64,000 bases of DNA from CAG-826 sp964504595 (lineage in GTDB: Bacteria; Bacillota_I; Bacilli_A; RFN20; CAG-826): contig CAZDEE010000007.1 in the NCBI GenBank assembly GCA_964504595.1, positions 3,350 to 67,349 on the forward strand, in the 5' to 3' direction. Made by a program: the position numbers and the translations under genes. Below, one piece after another: positions 31,821-41,943 of this stretch (positions are counted from its first letter, which is position 1; each line of letters begins with the position of its first letter). The notes below the pieces were generated by a model. The model ran no database searches. It had not been told where the DNA came from and saw nothing but the letters and a program-made list of their open reading frames with translations.

Positions 31821-32741
31821 CTATTTTAGTTTATAAATTTTTAATTTAATAAGCAGTTCCTTTATTAAAACTTTTAAAGGCTTTTTTTCTATAAAAAGTA
31901 TTTTATAAACTTTATTATTAGAAGGAAAATATCCTTTTTTACTAAGAAAACGATATAATGAAAGCATTCCTCTTTCTTTTTCAGCAGGCACATGCAAAAC
32001 ACTTATCGGATCAAAGCGATAATTTGTTGAAATCATTCTAAAATCGCCCGTCCAATATCTAAAAACATAACCTTGCGCTGTTTTTACATTACTTCTGATT
32101 TTATGAGCAACAATAGATAAAATAAATTCATCACCATAAGTTGTAATAAAATTTCTTTCTATCATTTCTTTATAAATATCATGTGTTATCTTAAAAAATA
32201 TATCATACATAGATTTATTTATAGCAATAAATTCTCCACCATAACTAGTAATTAATCCTAAAGTATTATCAAATAATTTTACTTCTTCTATCATTTTAAA
32301 ATAATCGGCATTATTTAAGCGCCTGTTTATATCATAAAGCATAATATTTTGCTCTGTTTCTATCCACAGATCTTCCAAGCTAGATTGAAAATAAACATCG
32401 TTATCAACCATAAGTACATTATCATATTGTAAACTAAAAGCGTAATTTAAAGCACATAATTTATAAAATGCCAATCCCCATTTATAATTATTATTAAAAA
32501 CAAAATCATTAAATTCTTTAATTAAAATTAAAATCCCGTATTTTAATAATTGCTTTTTAAAAATTTCTGGAACATCGATATTTGTAATTAATGCAACATC
32601 TGTATTTTTATTTGTTATTTTGGCACTTATGAGTGCCACACAAACATTCTTATAATATAGTTCTTTATTTTTTTTATTAATATTTACTCCTGTCTGTAAT
32701 AACTCACTATCTGCATAAGCGGAAAAAATTAAATTTTTCAT
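31821..32741 (-). CDS. Glycosyltransferase, GT8-like GT-A fold
   Basis: A 306-residue protein with the GT8 pattern: YKLCALNYAFSLQYDNVLMV followed by the metal-binding DND at 113-115 (VDNDVYF), later EFIAINKSMYD and TYGDEFILSIVAH, and a His-containing stretch near VLHVPAEKERGM. The C-terminus is basic and amphipathic (LKVLIKELLIKLKIYKLK), suggesting peripheral membrane attachment. It sits between fnlB and fnlC with a 4-base gap, so it may transfer the L-FucNAc residue, but donor and acceptor are not shown by sequence. Confidence 0.7.
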   Translation of the reverse strand: MKNLIFSAYADSELLQTGVNINKKNKELYYKNVCVALISAKITNKNTDVALITNIDVPEIFKKQLLKYGILILIKEFNDFVFNNNYKWGLAFYKLCALNYAFSLQYDNVLMVDNDVYFQSSLEDLWIETEQNIMLYDINRRLNNADYFKMIEEVKLFDNTLGLITSYGGEFIAINKSMYDIFFKITHDIYKEMIERNFITTYGDEFILSIVAHKIRSNVKTAQGYVFRYWTGDFRMISTNYRFDPISVLHVPAEKERGMLSLYRFLSKKGYFPSNNKVYKILFIEKKPLKVLIKELLIKLKIYKLK

Positions 32742-32745
32742 TTTA

Positions 32746-33903
32746 TCAATTTCCTTTCAAAATATAATATTTATTAATTAAATATACTTCTTCATAAATC
32801 GTATCAGGATTATCTTTATCAAATGGTTCATTTGCCCACATGAATGTAATTAATTCATCTTCGCCAATATTAGTAATTGAATGAGTATATCCTGTTGGAA
32901 TATTAACGACTTCTAATTTATCACTTGAAACTTCATATTCAATTACTTCTTTAGTTCCTACTTTTCTAAAAGCAATAATTGCTTTACCTTGTACGACTAA
33001 GAACTTTTCATTTTTAGTATGATGGAAATGATTTCCTTTAGTAATTCCTGGTTTAGATTTATTAACAGAAAATTGACCTTGACCTAAAGTTCTGATTATC
33101 TCTGTAAATGAACCTCTATCATCTTTATGTTCCACTAAGTCATATTTAAATTTATCAGTTGGTAGATAAGATAAATATGTAGCATATAAGTATCTTTCTA
33201 ATAATGAATTATGATTTGGTACTCCTAATGTTTTACTATGCTCTTTAAAGCTATAAAGAGTATCCACTATTTCACCTAAGGTAGTTTTAATTACTGGTTC
33301 TACATAACAATAATCATCTACTACTTTTTTTGCTTTGCCATTTATTGCATTAATAATCTCATTAATCACATCATCGATATAAACTAAATTCATAACATGA
33401 TTTCGATCATTAACTTGTATTGGTAAATCATTAGCAATATTATTACAAAAAGTTGCAATTGCACTATTATAGTTAGGTTTACACCATTTACCAAATACAT
33501 TAGGTAATCTATACACTAATACATTAATATCATTATCTTTACCATATTCAAATATTAAATCCTCTCCTGCTTTCTTAGATTTACCATAAGGATTATCTAA
33601 AGCAGCTTGAATAGATGAAGTAATTAATATAGGACATTTATTATTATGCTTCTTTAATAAATCTAAAACTTTTAAAGTGAATCCATAATTACCTTCCATA
33701 AATTCACTTTCATTTTGAGGTCTATTAACACCCGCTAGATGAATAACAAAATCACAATAAGAACAATATTCATCTAATTTACTAATATCTGTATCATTAT
33801 CAAAACATAGAGGTTCAATTAAACCACTATATTTCTTATTTAATAGTTCTGCTTGAAGATTCTTACCTATAAATCCATTTGATCCAGTTATTAGTACTTT
33901 CAT
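32746..33903 (-). CDS. fnlB: FnlB/CapF: NAD-dependent reductase with C-terminal cupin
   Basis: A 385-residue bifunctional enzyme of UDP-L-FucNAc synthesis. Residues 1 to about 245 are a short-chain dehydrogenase (LITGSNGFIGKNL, HLAGVNRP, NPYGKSKKAGEDLIF, RLPNVFGKW). Residues about 255-385 are a cupin with metal-type histidines (ITKGNHFHHTKNEKFLVVQGKA, PTGYTHSITNIG). The combination is characteristic of CapF/FnlB, which reduces the 4-keto intermediate made by FnlA/CapE. GAGGT precedes the ATG. Confidence 0.93.
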   Translation of the reverse strand: MKVLITGSNGFIGKNLQAELLNKKYSGLIEPLCFDNDTDISKLDEYCSYCDFVIHLAGVNRPQNESEFMEGNYGFTLKVLDLLKKHNNKCPILITSSIQAALDNPYGKSKKAGEDLIFEYGKDNDINVLVYRLPNVFGKWCKPNYNSAIATFCNNIANDLPIQVNDRNHVMNLVYIDDVINEIINAINGKAKKVVDDYCYVEPVIKTTLGEIVDTLYSFKEHSKTLGVPNHNSLLERYLYATYLSYLPTDKFKYDLVEHKDDRGSFTEIIRTLGQGQFSVNKSKPGITKGNHFHHTKNEKFLVVQGKAIIAFRKVGTKEVIEYEVSSDKLEVVNIPTGYTHSITNIGEDELITFMWANEPFDKDNPDTIYEEVYLINKYYILKGN

Positions 33904-33918
33904 GTTTATTACCTCAAT

Positions 33919-34938
33919 TTATTTAAATAAGTCTAATTTAAGTAATAACTTCTTCATACCTTCAACATCTAATCTTTCAGTATTATGAGAAGTATATTGC
34001 TCTATCTTTTCTAAATCTCTATTTCCTTTTGTAAAGAAATTATCATAATTTAGATTTCTATTATCTGCATGTATTCTATAAAATCCAGGTAATGATTCTG
34101 CACGTAACATTTCTTCTGTCGTAACTAAAACTTCATAAAGCTTTTCTCCATGTCTTGTTCCTATAATAGAATAACCTATATTAGAACCTTTAAGTTCTAG
34201 TACTGCTTTTGCAAGAGTTTCAATTGTTGCTGCAGGTGCTTTTTGTACAAATAAATCACCTTGTTCACCATGTTCAAATGCATATAAAACTAAATCTACA
34301 GCATCTTCTAATGTCATCATAAATCTAGTCATATCTGGATTAGTTATTGTTAACTTCTTGCCTTCTTCTATTTGTTCACAGAATAATGGTATTACTGAAC
34401 CTCTAGAAGCCATTACATTACCATATCTAGTTAAACAAAGAATTGGATCTCCTTCTTCCATTTGTCTACTTCTAGCAATTACATTTTTTTCCATTAATGC
34501 CTTTGTCATTCCCATTGCATTAATTGGATATGCAGCTTTATCTGTAGATAAGAAGATTGCTTTTTTAATACCATTTGCAACACAAGCTGAAATAACATTA
34601 TTAGAACCAATAACATTAGTTTTAACAGCTTCCATTGGATAGAATTCACAAGAAGGAACTTGCTTTAAGGCAGCAGCATGGAAAACATAATCTACACCTC
34701 TAAACGCTCCTACGATTGAATTATAATCTCTAACATCTCCAATATAGAATTTTACTTTTTCAACATATCCAGGATATTTTAATTGAAGTAAATGACGCAT
34801 ATCATCTTGTTTCTTCTCATCTCTAGATAATATCCGTATTTCCTTAATATCAGAAGTTAAAAAACGATTAACAACTGCATTTCCAAATGATCCTGTTCCA
34901 CCTGTAACTAATAATGTTTTGTCTTTAAATAAACTCAT
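33919..34938 (-). CDS. fnlA: FnlA/CapE: UDP-GlcNAc 4,6-dehydratase / 5-epimerase
   Basis: A 339-residue SDR of the polysaccharide biosynthesis (CapD/WbjB) family: LLVTGGTGSFGNAVVNRFL, AAALKQVPSCEFYPMEAVKTNV, FLSTDKAAYPINAMGMTKALMEK, RYGNVMASRGSVIPLF and TRFMMTLEDAVDLV. The short form without membrane helices, directly followed by fnlB, identifies the UDP-L-FucNAc pathway enzyme. It starts the conversion of UDP-GlcNAc. Confidence 0.93.
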   Translation of the reverse strand: MSLFKDKTLLVTGGTGSFGNAVVNRFLTSDIKEIRILSRDEKKQDDMRHLLQLKYPGYVEKVKFYIGDVRDYNSIVGAFRGVDYVFHAAALKQVPSCEFYPMEAVKTNVIGSNNVISACVANGIKKAIFLSTDKAAYPINAMGMTKALMEKNVIARSRQMEEGDPILCLTRYGNVMASRGSVIPLFCEQIEEGKKLTITNPDMTRFMMTLEDAVDLVLYAFEHGEQGDLFVQKAPAATIETLAKAVLELKGSNIGYSIIGTRHGEKLYEVLVTTEEMLRAESLPGFYRIHADNRNLNYDNFFTKGNRDLEKIEQYTSHNTERLDVEGMKKLLLKLDLFK

Positions 34939-34947
34939 ATTGCATTC

Positions 34948-35754
34948 CTACTTTCTTAAAAATTTTCTATATATATATTCCTTTATTCTAACAGGTAAAA
35001 TTGAAATAATCGTAACACCTATTGAACAATATAAATATTGAAATACATTAATAAATTTGTTTTTTAACATATATTTTCTTAATAAACGCATAGATTGATT
35101 ATATTTTTTTCCAGCCCTTCTACTACGCATTTCAATTCCCGAACGCATATATACAAGCGGTTCACTTATATTTACGCATTTAGCATTGTTTAATAACAAT
35201 CGGACCCACAAATAATAATCTTCAGCATAAAGCATATGTTGATATCCTCCTGCTTTTTCAATAGCTCCTTTTCTAAACATAACAGAAGGATGATTGAATG
35301 GTGAACGTTTCTTGGCAAATTTTATAATTTTTTCTTGAGTTTCAGGGACAACTCTTTTTCCAATAATATTGTCAATATCATTTTCAAATTCAAGAATTGA
35401 AGATCCTACAACATCATAATCTTTAATCATTGCCAATTCTTTTTCCGCTCTTGTTGGGACAGAATAATCATCACTATCCATCCTCATAATAATATCACAA
35501 GAGCATTCTTTTAGTCCAATATTAAGTGCTTTTCCCAATCCAACATTTTCATGTAACTGAATTCTTTTTATAAAACAATATTTTTCCATATATTCATCTA
35601 AAAAATCATCTAATTCTTTTGTTAATTTACCATCGCATACAATAATTATTTCTTTCGGAAGAATCGTTTGATTAACTATGCTATCTAAGCAAAATTTAAA
35701 ATTAGAAGATTTTTCTTTATAATATACTGAAATTAAAACTGAATAATCATTCAT
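34948..35754 (-). CDS. Family 2 glycosyltransferase
   Basis: A 268-residue GT-A enzyme: SVLISVYYKEKSSNFKFCLDSI, IVCDGKL, LHENVGLGKALNIGLKE, the metal-binding MRMDSDDYSVPTRAEKEL (DSDD), FNHPSVMFRKGAIEKAGGY and AEDYYLWVRLL. These are typical of GT2 enzymes adding galactose- or rhamnose-type sugars in capsule loci. A longer start at 35,778 overlaps the preceding gene, but AAGGAAA favours the ATG at 35,754, two bases after the LicD-remnant stop. Confidence 0.88.
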   Translation of the reverse strand: MNDYSVLISVYYKEKSSNFKFCLDSIVNQTILPKEIIIVCDGKLTKELDDFLDEYMEKYCFIKRIQLHENVGLGKALNIGLKECSCDIIMRMDSDDYSVPTRAEKELAMIKDYDVVGSSILEFENDIDNIIGKRVVPETQEKIIKFAKKRSPFNHPSVMFRKGAIEKAGGYQHMLYAEDYYLWVRLLLNNAKCVNISEPLVYMRSGIEMRSRRAGKKYNQSMRLLRKYMLKNKFINVFQYLYCSIGVTIISILPVRIKEYIYRKFLRK

Positions 35755-35755
35755 A

Positions 35756-36567
35756 TTAATTTTCCTTTTCTCCATCAAGCAAAACTATCTTGCTAACTTG
35801 GTGAGTTGATTTTCTCTCATCTAAAGGAGGTAAAATACGCCAATTGCCATATCTTAACTCCAACCATTTATCATAATCTTGTAAAACAAAAAACTTTCTT
35901 CCTTCAAAATTCCATTCTATCAAATTATTATAAAAATCTATAGAATGAGGCTTCTTTCCTTTTCCAAAATGACATATTTTACAAACTAATTTTAATGGAA
36001 TAAAATTAAATAAACGAAGCCACATTTCTGACTTAATATTTACAATTTTTAAAGGGGTTATTAAAGCAAAAAAAGAAACTAAGTTATAATGCTTAGTGCT
36101 AATTTCTCTTTTTATTTTTTCCATCTGACAGATTGCCAAAAATATGACATTTTAAATTGTAATTTATAAACATATTTTCCTGTTTTATCCAACGGAAAAA
36201 TGTCAATATATAAACCTTTATGTTCTTTAACTAGCTCACTTCCTTTTTCTTCAAACACTGTATTATTAAGTTTTAGTTTACCGAAATTATAAGAATAAAA
36301 CTTAGATGTTTTTGTAGATTCAAACGTAAATTTAGATGAATCAAGATCTTTTTTACATGCTTTTATAAATTTTTTATAATCTTTTCTAAGCATAACAACA
36401 TCCATGTCATCATCCCAAGGAATAAATCCATTATGTCTAATGGCTCCTAGCATAGACCCACCGTCTAACGAATACTTAATATCATTCTTTCTACAAATTC
36501 TATCAAGTTCATCCATTATTATTAATAAATTAAATTGAATTGATTTAATTAATGATGTATTTTCCAT
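35756..36567 (-). pseudogene. licD: LicD-family phosphotransferase gene split by a -1 frameshift
   Basis: The first frame (36,567 to 36,112; 151 residues) has KYSLDGGSMLGAIRHNGFIP and WDDDMDVVMLRKDY, the LicD nucleotidyl/phosphotransferase core, and ends SVRWKK-stop. The second frame continues from about 36,139 to 35,756 (127 residues) with the conserved C-terminal part: FVLQDYDKWLELRYGNWRILPP. Together they match a normal LicD of about 260-270 residues. The frames meet at a run of six A (coding strand TGG, A6, TAAAAAG); one additional A would restore a single frame. This may be a real mutation, a phase-variable tract or a sequencing error. LicD proteins add phosphocholine or similar groups from CDP-alcohols to surface glycans. 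Confidence 0.85.
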
Positions 36568-36573
36568 ATTCTT

Positions 36574-37770
36574 CTACCTATCTTTCTTTATGATTAATTT
36601 ATATAGTTCGTAATACTGAGAAAGCATATATTCTTTGCTAAATATTTTTGCTTTTCCAGCACATTTTTTTCTATCAAATGGTTGATTATATACATTAATA
36701 ACAGCGTTTTTCAAACCTTCATAATCTCCTTTAGATACTAAAATACCAACATCTTTGCTAACAATTTCAGAAGTTCCGCCGATATCAAAAATCACAACCG
36801 GACATCCACACGAAATAGCCTCCATAGCAACAGTCGGATAATTATCTGCTAATGTCGGTGACAGGAAAACATCAGCTATGGAATAATACTTTGCTAATTC
36901 ATTTTGATTATAAATCGGATTTATTCTAATAATATTATGATGTGTTATAATATTCTCTTCAACACCAATCATAAGAATTGCATATTTAGATGGATCTAAT
37001 TCTTCAGCCAGTCTATTAATATACGTAATGCCTTTTGCTTCGCTCCATGGATATGCGACACATAAAATGACAAATTTATCATTTATATTATAAGTTTCCC
37101 TTAAATTAGATGTCGTCGGATGAAAAACAGATAAATCTATTCCATTATTAATAACAATCTTTTGTTTATATTTCAATGTATTTTCTGATCCACAATTAAG
37201 ATTCCATTTAGATGGTGAAACAAAAACAATTTTATCAAAAGATTGGATAATCTTTTGCTTTTTTAAAAAAAAGTGATGTGCTCTATCAAATATAGTTCGT
37301 GGATATTCATTTTTAAAATCACATTTTTCGCACTCTTTATAAATCATTTTACATTTTTCAGGAATGGAAGCGCATCTTCCTGTAAAAATCCAATTATCAT
37401 GCAATGTCCATATTACAGGTATTTTATGACGTTGAATAAATTTTGATAGCATTGATAAATTAATATAATAACCATGGAGTGTATGGATATGAATTAAATC
37501 AAATTTTCCTCTTTTCAATTTTTTTATTAATCTTTTTGTATTAATAAAACTTCTAAAACAATCCGAACCAAATATTTTAACTGTAAAACGATTAATCATT
37601 TTTAAGATTTTATTCCTATCTATACAATCAACATTAGATTTATCTGTTCTTTTATTAGATACAAATAAAATACATTTATTATTATCTTTTGATTCAACAT
37701 AATTCATAATATCAAGAGATATTTTTCCTGTCGAACCAAAATCACTCCCATTAATAATAGCAACTTTCAT
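36574..37770 (-). CDS. Family 4 glycosyltransferase
   Basis: A 398-residue GT-B enzyme: MKVAIINGSDFGSTGKI start, FDLIHIHTLHGYYINL, VIWTLHDNWIFTGRC (with several Cys, as in WcaC-like colanic acid transferases), the donor-site VINNGIDLSVFHP, and DNYPTVAMEAISCGCPVV, where the usual EX7E begins with Asp. AGGAGG lies six bases before the ATG. It probably adds an internal sugar of the repeat unit; specificity is unknown. Confidence 0.9.
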   Translation of the reverse strand: MKVAIINGSDFGSTGKISLDIMNYVESKDNNKCILFVSNKRTDKSNVDCIDRNKILKMINRFTVKIFGSDCFRSFINTKRLIKKLKRGKFDLIHIHTLHGYYINLSMLSKFIQRHKIPVIWTLHDNWIFTGRCASIPEKCKMIYKECEKCDFKNEYPRTIFDRAHHFFLKKQKIIQSFDKIVFVSPSKWNLNCGSENTLKYKQKIVINNGIDLSVFHPTTSNLRETYNINDKFVILCVAYPWSEAKGITYINRLAEELDPSKYAILMIGVEENIITHHNIIRINPIYNQNELAKYYSIADVFLSPTLADNYPTVAMEAISCGCPVVIFDIGGTSEIVSKDVGILVSKGDYEGLKNAVINVYNQPFDRKKCAGKAKIFSKEYMLSQYYELYKLIIKKDR

Positions 37771-37837
37771 AATTACCTCCTCTATTTTTTAATATAAATC
37801 ATAAGTAATTTAAAAATATAAATTTAAAAAAATTAAT

Positions 37838-40800
37838 CTACTCATCTGTACTTTTTACAAATGTAATAATTTTTTTTAAATACTTATTAACTAAAACTCT
37901 TTCTGATTTTTTTAAAGCATATCTATATAATAGAATTACATATATAAAAATGAATATCATTATCTTAATTACAAATAATACTACTGATTTATTAACAATT
38001 AAATAATCCAATCCAATTCCAATCATCAAAACAACAACTAAAGTTGGCATTATCGAAAAATGGCATTCCTTAAAAAACTTCTTAATATCAATATCAAGTA
38101 TTCTTTTATAAATAATATTCATAATTATAATCATACCAATCATTTTTCCAATAAAAATAGATATAGCTGACCAAATTGCTTCATAATTATCAAATACTGA
38201 TGTAAGAAAAAGTGACAAACAAACAGATAAAATAGCAGTTACAGCAATTGAAATACATCTATATTTAATTCTATCCTTCACAATTAATAACGAATTTCCA
38301 ATTTGTTGGGTAAATGTTACTAAACAAGGCAAAAGAAGAAACACTCCCACAAAATAGGAACTATCATAAGAAAAACCATCTTTATTCATTTTCCAAATAT
38401 CATTAATAAATCCTCTTCCAAAAGCTATAAACCCAGTTATAATCACTCCTGTAATCATTAATTGGAAACGCCCAACATTAATCATTAGTTTATTATATTC
38501 TTCATTTTCAACCTTGTTTTTACTCATAATCGATAATTTAGGAATAAACATTCCATCCAATCCATTAGCTATTTGCCAAACATAACCTTCTATTGTTGAA
38601 CCAAGAGTGAATAATGCAATTTCAACTGATCCAGATGTTATTCCTAATATACTAGGTTGAATCGATATAATAAATCTTTTCATAATTGATGAAATAGCAG
38701 CCCACAAAGAAAATTTAATCAATTCTTTAAGTGTTTTTTTATCACTTTTTTTTGTTATCAATGGTTGAGATCCATATTTGCAATATTTTTTTATATAAAT
38801 TAACTTGATAATTATTTCTATTAATCCACTTAAAATAATAGCAAATACATACATAAAAATATTATTAAACATCAACAACGTAATTGAAACTAACAAAATA
38901 TTAACTATTCTAGAAATCAATGTAATAAACTTATATTCTGGAAATTTATCATTTCCCATTAATATTCCATTTAATGGCATAAATCCAAATGCTAAAACTG
39001 AATAAAATCCAACCATAATAAATACTGTTTTTAAAGTAGATAATTCGACCGAAGTTAACTGAATATAAATTGATGGTATAAATAAATATATAATTGATAG
39101 TGCAATTAACATAATTGCTGATAAAAATATGAATATTTTAAAAATAATACCAACCATTTTATTTGATGATTCAACATCTTTCTCTGCTCTATACTTAGCA
39201 ACAAATCGTGATACCGCAGTTCCTAACCCTAAATCAATCGCAATTAAAGACATAATAGAATTAGCTAGTGAATATATTCCATAATTTGATTGTCCTAAGG
39301 TTTTAATCATCCATGGAGTATAAATAAGTCCTGCAATTATGTTCAAAAAGATAGATATATACGATATAATTGCTCCTTTTGATATTTTTTTTGTTTCACT
39401 CGATATTTTTTTACTTTTATTATCTTTTCCAGAGTCAAATTTAGAATTAAAATCTTTATCTTGGTGAATAATTATTTTTCTAACCTCATCCTCGGATAAT
39501 GGTTTTTGAATACTTAAAGGTCCTTCATTTTGATAACAAACATTTCCATCAATTAAACTATTGATAAAGATATCTAATTTATATATTAGATCATCAATAT
39601 TAAATTCATATTTCATTGAATTAAAAGCATTTTCACTAATTCTTAATATTTCATTTTTATTATGGCAAAGATATAAAACTTTATCAAATAAATCATTATC
39701 ATTTTCAAAATCGTAAATCAATCCGGTCTCTCTATGTTTTATAAGTGTGTATGCAGATCCTGTAGTATGACTTGCAACTACACAGCAACCACATGTCATT
39801 GCTTCGTTAACACAAGCACCCCAGCCTTCCTCTTTATTAGAGCAACTTATAACTATATGTGTGCGTTCCATAATTTTTTTCACATCATCATTTGGCATTA
39901 CACCGCAGAACGTGATAAAAAACTCTAATTCATACTTTTTAATCATTTCAAATAAAATTGATTTTAATTCGCCTTCACCAACTATATTAATATGAAATTC
40001 GATATTATTTTCTTTTAAATAATTTGCAAGATAAACTATTTTTTCTGGATGTTTCAATTCAATTAATCTATTAACAAACAATATGTTAATAGCCTCTGAA
40101 TTTTTATATGATAATAACTCACTAAAATCACTATAATTACTTTTTTTTATCCAATATCCCCAATTTAAACACTTATTAGAATTATAATTAATTAGATCAT
40201 AATCATAAGCTGTATAAGAAGAATATGTTAAACAAAATTGTTGATAATGTCGATAAGGGACTTTATGTATTAAATTACTTGCTATAGCACGTGGAGTCCA
40301 CTCTTCATATTCACATTTTTTATACAAACGTTCTGAACATTGCAAAACAATTTTTCCTTTTTTTCTTACTTTTTTTAATATTGAATCTGGTGCATTTCCA
40401 TAAATAATAACATCAGCTTCTTCTATCAATTTATCAGCGTATTCTTGTTGCTGAATCGAAATATATCTTCTAACTTCATTTGGCAAAATCTTATTATATT
40501 CAGGATTATATTTTTGATGTTCCAACATCGTTGAATCCAACGATATAAAATGATATCTATCACCATATTTATTAATCAAAGCATAATGTGTTTCTATTTG
40601 ATGAATTGAAAGAAAATTTGAAATAAAAACAATTTTATAATTACTTTTATCAATTTTTGAATATAAAGAATAGTTTATATTTTGATATTGATAATTCTTT
40701 TTTAATCTTTCAATTACACCATAATACAAAAATATCAACACAAAAAAGTATATATTAGCTTCTATCATTGGTTCAAAAAAGAATAAGCCAAAAATTCCAA

Positions 40801-41941
40801 ATAAAACATATATATAAAATCTTTTATTAAAACTTTTTTTTGAAAAAATACAATAATCTATCGTATATTTTATAGATAATATGCTAATTAATAAGAAAAA
40901 AATGAAAGAAATAATACCACCAATTTTATATATATCTAACCATGTATTATGAAAATATGCCGATAAAATATTGCCATTTTCATCAATTATTTTACCATTA
41001 ACTCCCATATTTCCAAATGGACTTTTTAAAAAAGTATCAAAGAATATCTCATACAATCTAAATCTCTCATTATATGATTCATCACTTGAGTCAAACAAGC
41101 GGTTAAACATAGGAATAGAATTACATATTTTTCTAAACGATTCACTATAACTATATAAAATTAAAAATATAAAAATAACACTTAAAATAGTTATTGCAGA
41201 AATTAAAAACAATCTTTTATACTTTTTAAAATTAGAAAACATTTGTAAAATTGGATAAATTAAAATCGCAATTATAATTAGTAATAAACACGATCGATTT
41301 TGAAGTACTATTGTTAAATAAAGAGAAAAAATCAAAGAAATAATCGATATTATTAAATAACAGAACTTTCTATGCTCTTTAAATAAAAAAATAAGTGGAA
41401 TACTCATACAAGAAATTAGAATAACAAAAGTATTAACTCCTGTCGCTGCTGTATAAGATTTTCCATAATTCCAAATATCTAAAAAATATCTCCCATTTTG
41501 AAACAGCCCAAATTCCTTTGTTGTTAATAAAAATCCTAAAAAAGCACGCAATACAAGACCCATTGCAATAAAGAAAAAAGATTTAAAAACTTTTTTTTCA
41601 ATATCGTCTATATTATTTCCTACACACATAGATGAGCCTATTAGATATAAAGCAAGAGGGAAAAACAAATAATAAAAAACATTAGCAATCGAAAACCCTT
41701 TATATATATTAAAAAACAAACAATACGATAAAGAAAATCCTAAAACAAAAATAAAGCCTTTATGAATTCTTATTTTATGACAAATAAATTGCCGAAGCAA
41801 AACTATAATACAAAGAAAGGATAAAATAACATTATCTAGCCCAAAAAAATTAAGGCCATATAAAAATAAAATCAAATAAAAAAAATTAATTGATAAATCC
41901 CTTAAGTTATTTATTTTTAGTTTAGATAAAACTTTTCTCAT
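37838..41941 (-). CDS. Three-domain Wzy-like polymerase / GT4 glycosyltransferase / Wzx-like flippase fusion
   Basis: A 1367-residue protein combining three normally separate functions. Residues 1-415 are a polytopic O-antigen polymerase/ligase-like domain (about 11 helices, NRSCLLLIIIAIL, a long external loop, FHNTWLDIYKIGGIISF). Residues about 433-800 are a GT4 glycosyltransferase (ILFVNRLIELKHPEKIV, GEGELKSIL, EX7E at Glu705-Glu713 in EEGWGACVNEAM). Residues 801-852 are a charged linker. Residues about 853-1367 are a Wzx/MATE-like flippase (IAGLIYTPWMIKTLGQSNYGIYSLA, FMPLNGILMG, 12 or so helices). There is no internal stop or ribosome-site interruption, and AAGGAA precedes the ATG. In Wzx/Wzy pathways, Wzx exports the lipid-linked repeat and Wzy polymerises it outside; here both are tied to a cytoplasmic transferase. 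Confidence 0.85.
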   Translation of the reverse strand: MRKVLSKLKINNLRDLSINFFYLILFLYGLNFFGLDNVILSFLCIIVLLRQFICHKIRIHKGFIFVLGFSLSYCLFFNIYKGFSIANVFYYLFFPLALYLIGSSMCVGNNIDDIEKKVFKSFFFIAMGLVLRAFLGFLLTTKEFGLFQNGRYFLDIWNYGKSYTAATGVNTFVILISCMSIPLIFLFKEHRKFCYLIISIISLIFSLYLTIVLQNRSCLLLIIIAILIYPILQMFSNFKKYKRLFLISAITILSVIFIFLILYSYSESFRKICNSIPMFNRLFDSSDESYNERFRLYEIFFDTFLKSPFGNMGVNGKIIDENGNILSAYFHNTWLDIYKIGGIISFIFFLLISILSIKYTIDYCIFSKKSFNKRFYIYVLFGIFGLFFFEPMIEANIYFFVLIFLYYGVIERLKKNYQYQNINYSLYSKIDKSNYKIVFISNFLSIHQIETHYALINKYGDRYHFISLDSTMLEHQKYNPEYNKILPNEVRRYISIQQQEYADKLIEEADVIIYGNAPDSILKKVRKKGKIVLQCSERLYKKCEYEEWTPRAIASNLIHKVPYRHYQQFCLTYSSYTAYDYDLINYNSNKCLNWGYWIKKSNYSDFSELLSYKNSEAINILFVNRLIELKHPEKIVYLANYLKENNIEFHINIVGEGELKSILFEMIKKYELEFFITFCGVMPNDDVKKIMERTHIVISCSNKEEGWGACVNEAMTCGCCVVASHTTGSAYTLIKHRETGLIYDFENDNDLFDKVLYLCHNKNEILRISENAFNSMKYEFNIDDLIYKLDIFINSLIDGNVCYQNEGPLSIQKPLSEDEVRKIIIHQDKDFNSKFDSGKDNKSKKISSETKKISKGAIISYISIFLNIIAGLIYTPWMIKTLGQSNYGIYSLANSIMSLIAIDLGLGTAVSRFVAKYRAEKDVESSNKMVGIIFKIFIFLSAIMLIALSIIYLFIPSIYIQLTSVELSTLKTVFIMVGFYSVLAFGFMPLNGILMGNDKFPEYKFITLISRIVNILLVSITLLMFNNIFMYVFAIILSGLIEIIIKLIYIKKYCKYGSQPLITKKSDKKTLKELIKFSLWAAISSIMKRFIISIQPSILGITSGSVEIALFTLGSTIEGYVWQIANGLDGMFIPKLSIMSKNKVENEEYNKLMINVGRFQLMITGVIITGFIAFGRGFINDIWKMNKDGFSYDSSYFVGVFLLLPCLVTFTQQIGNSLLIVKDRIKYRCISIAVTAILSVCLSLFLTSVFDNYEAIWSAISIFIGKMIGMIIIMNIIYKRILDIDIKKFFKECHFSIMPTLVVVLMIGIGLDYLIVNKSVVLFVIKIMIFIFIYVILLYRYALKKSERVLVNKYLKKIITFVKSTDE

Positions 41942-41943
41942 TT

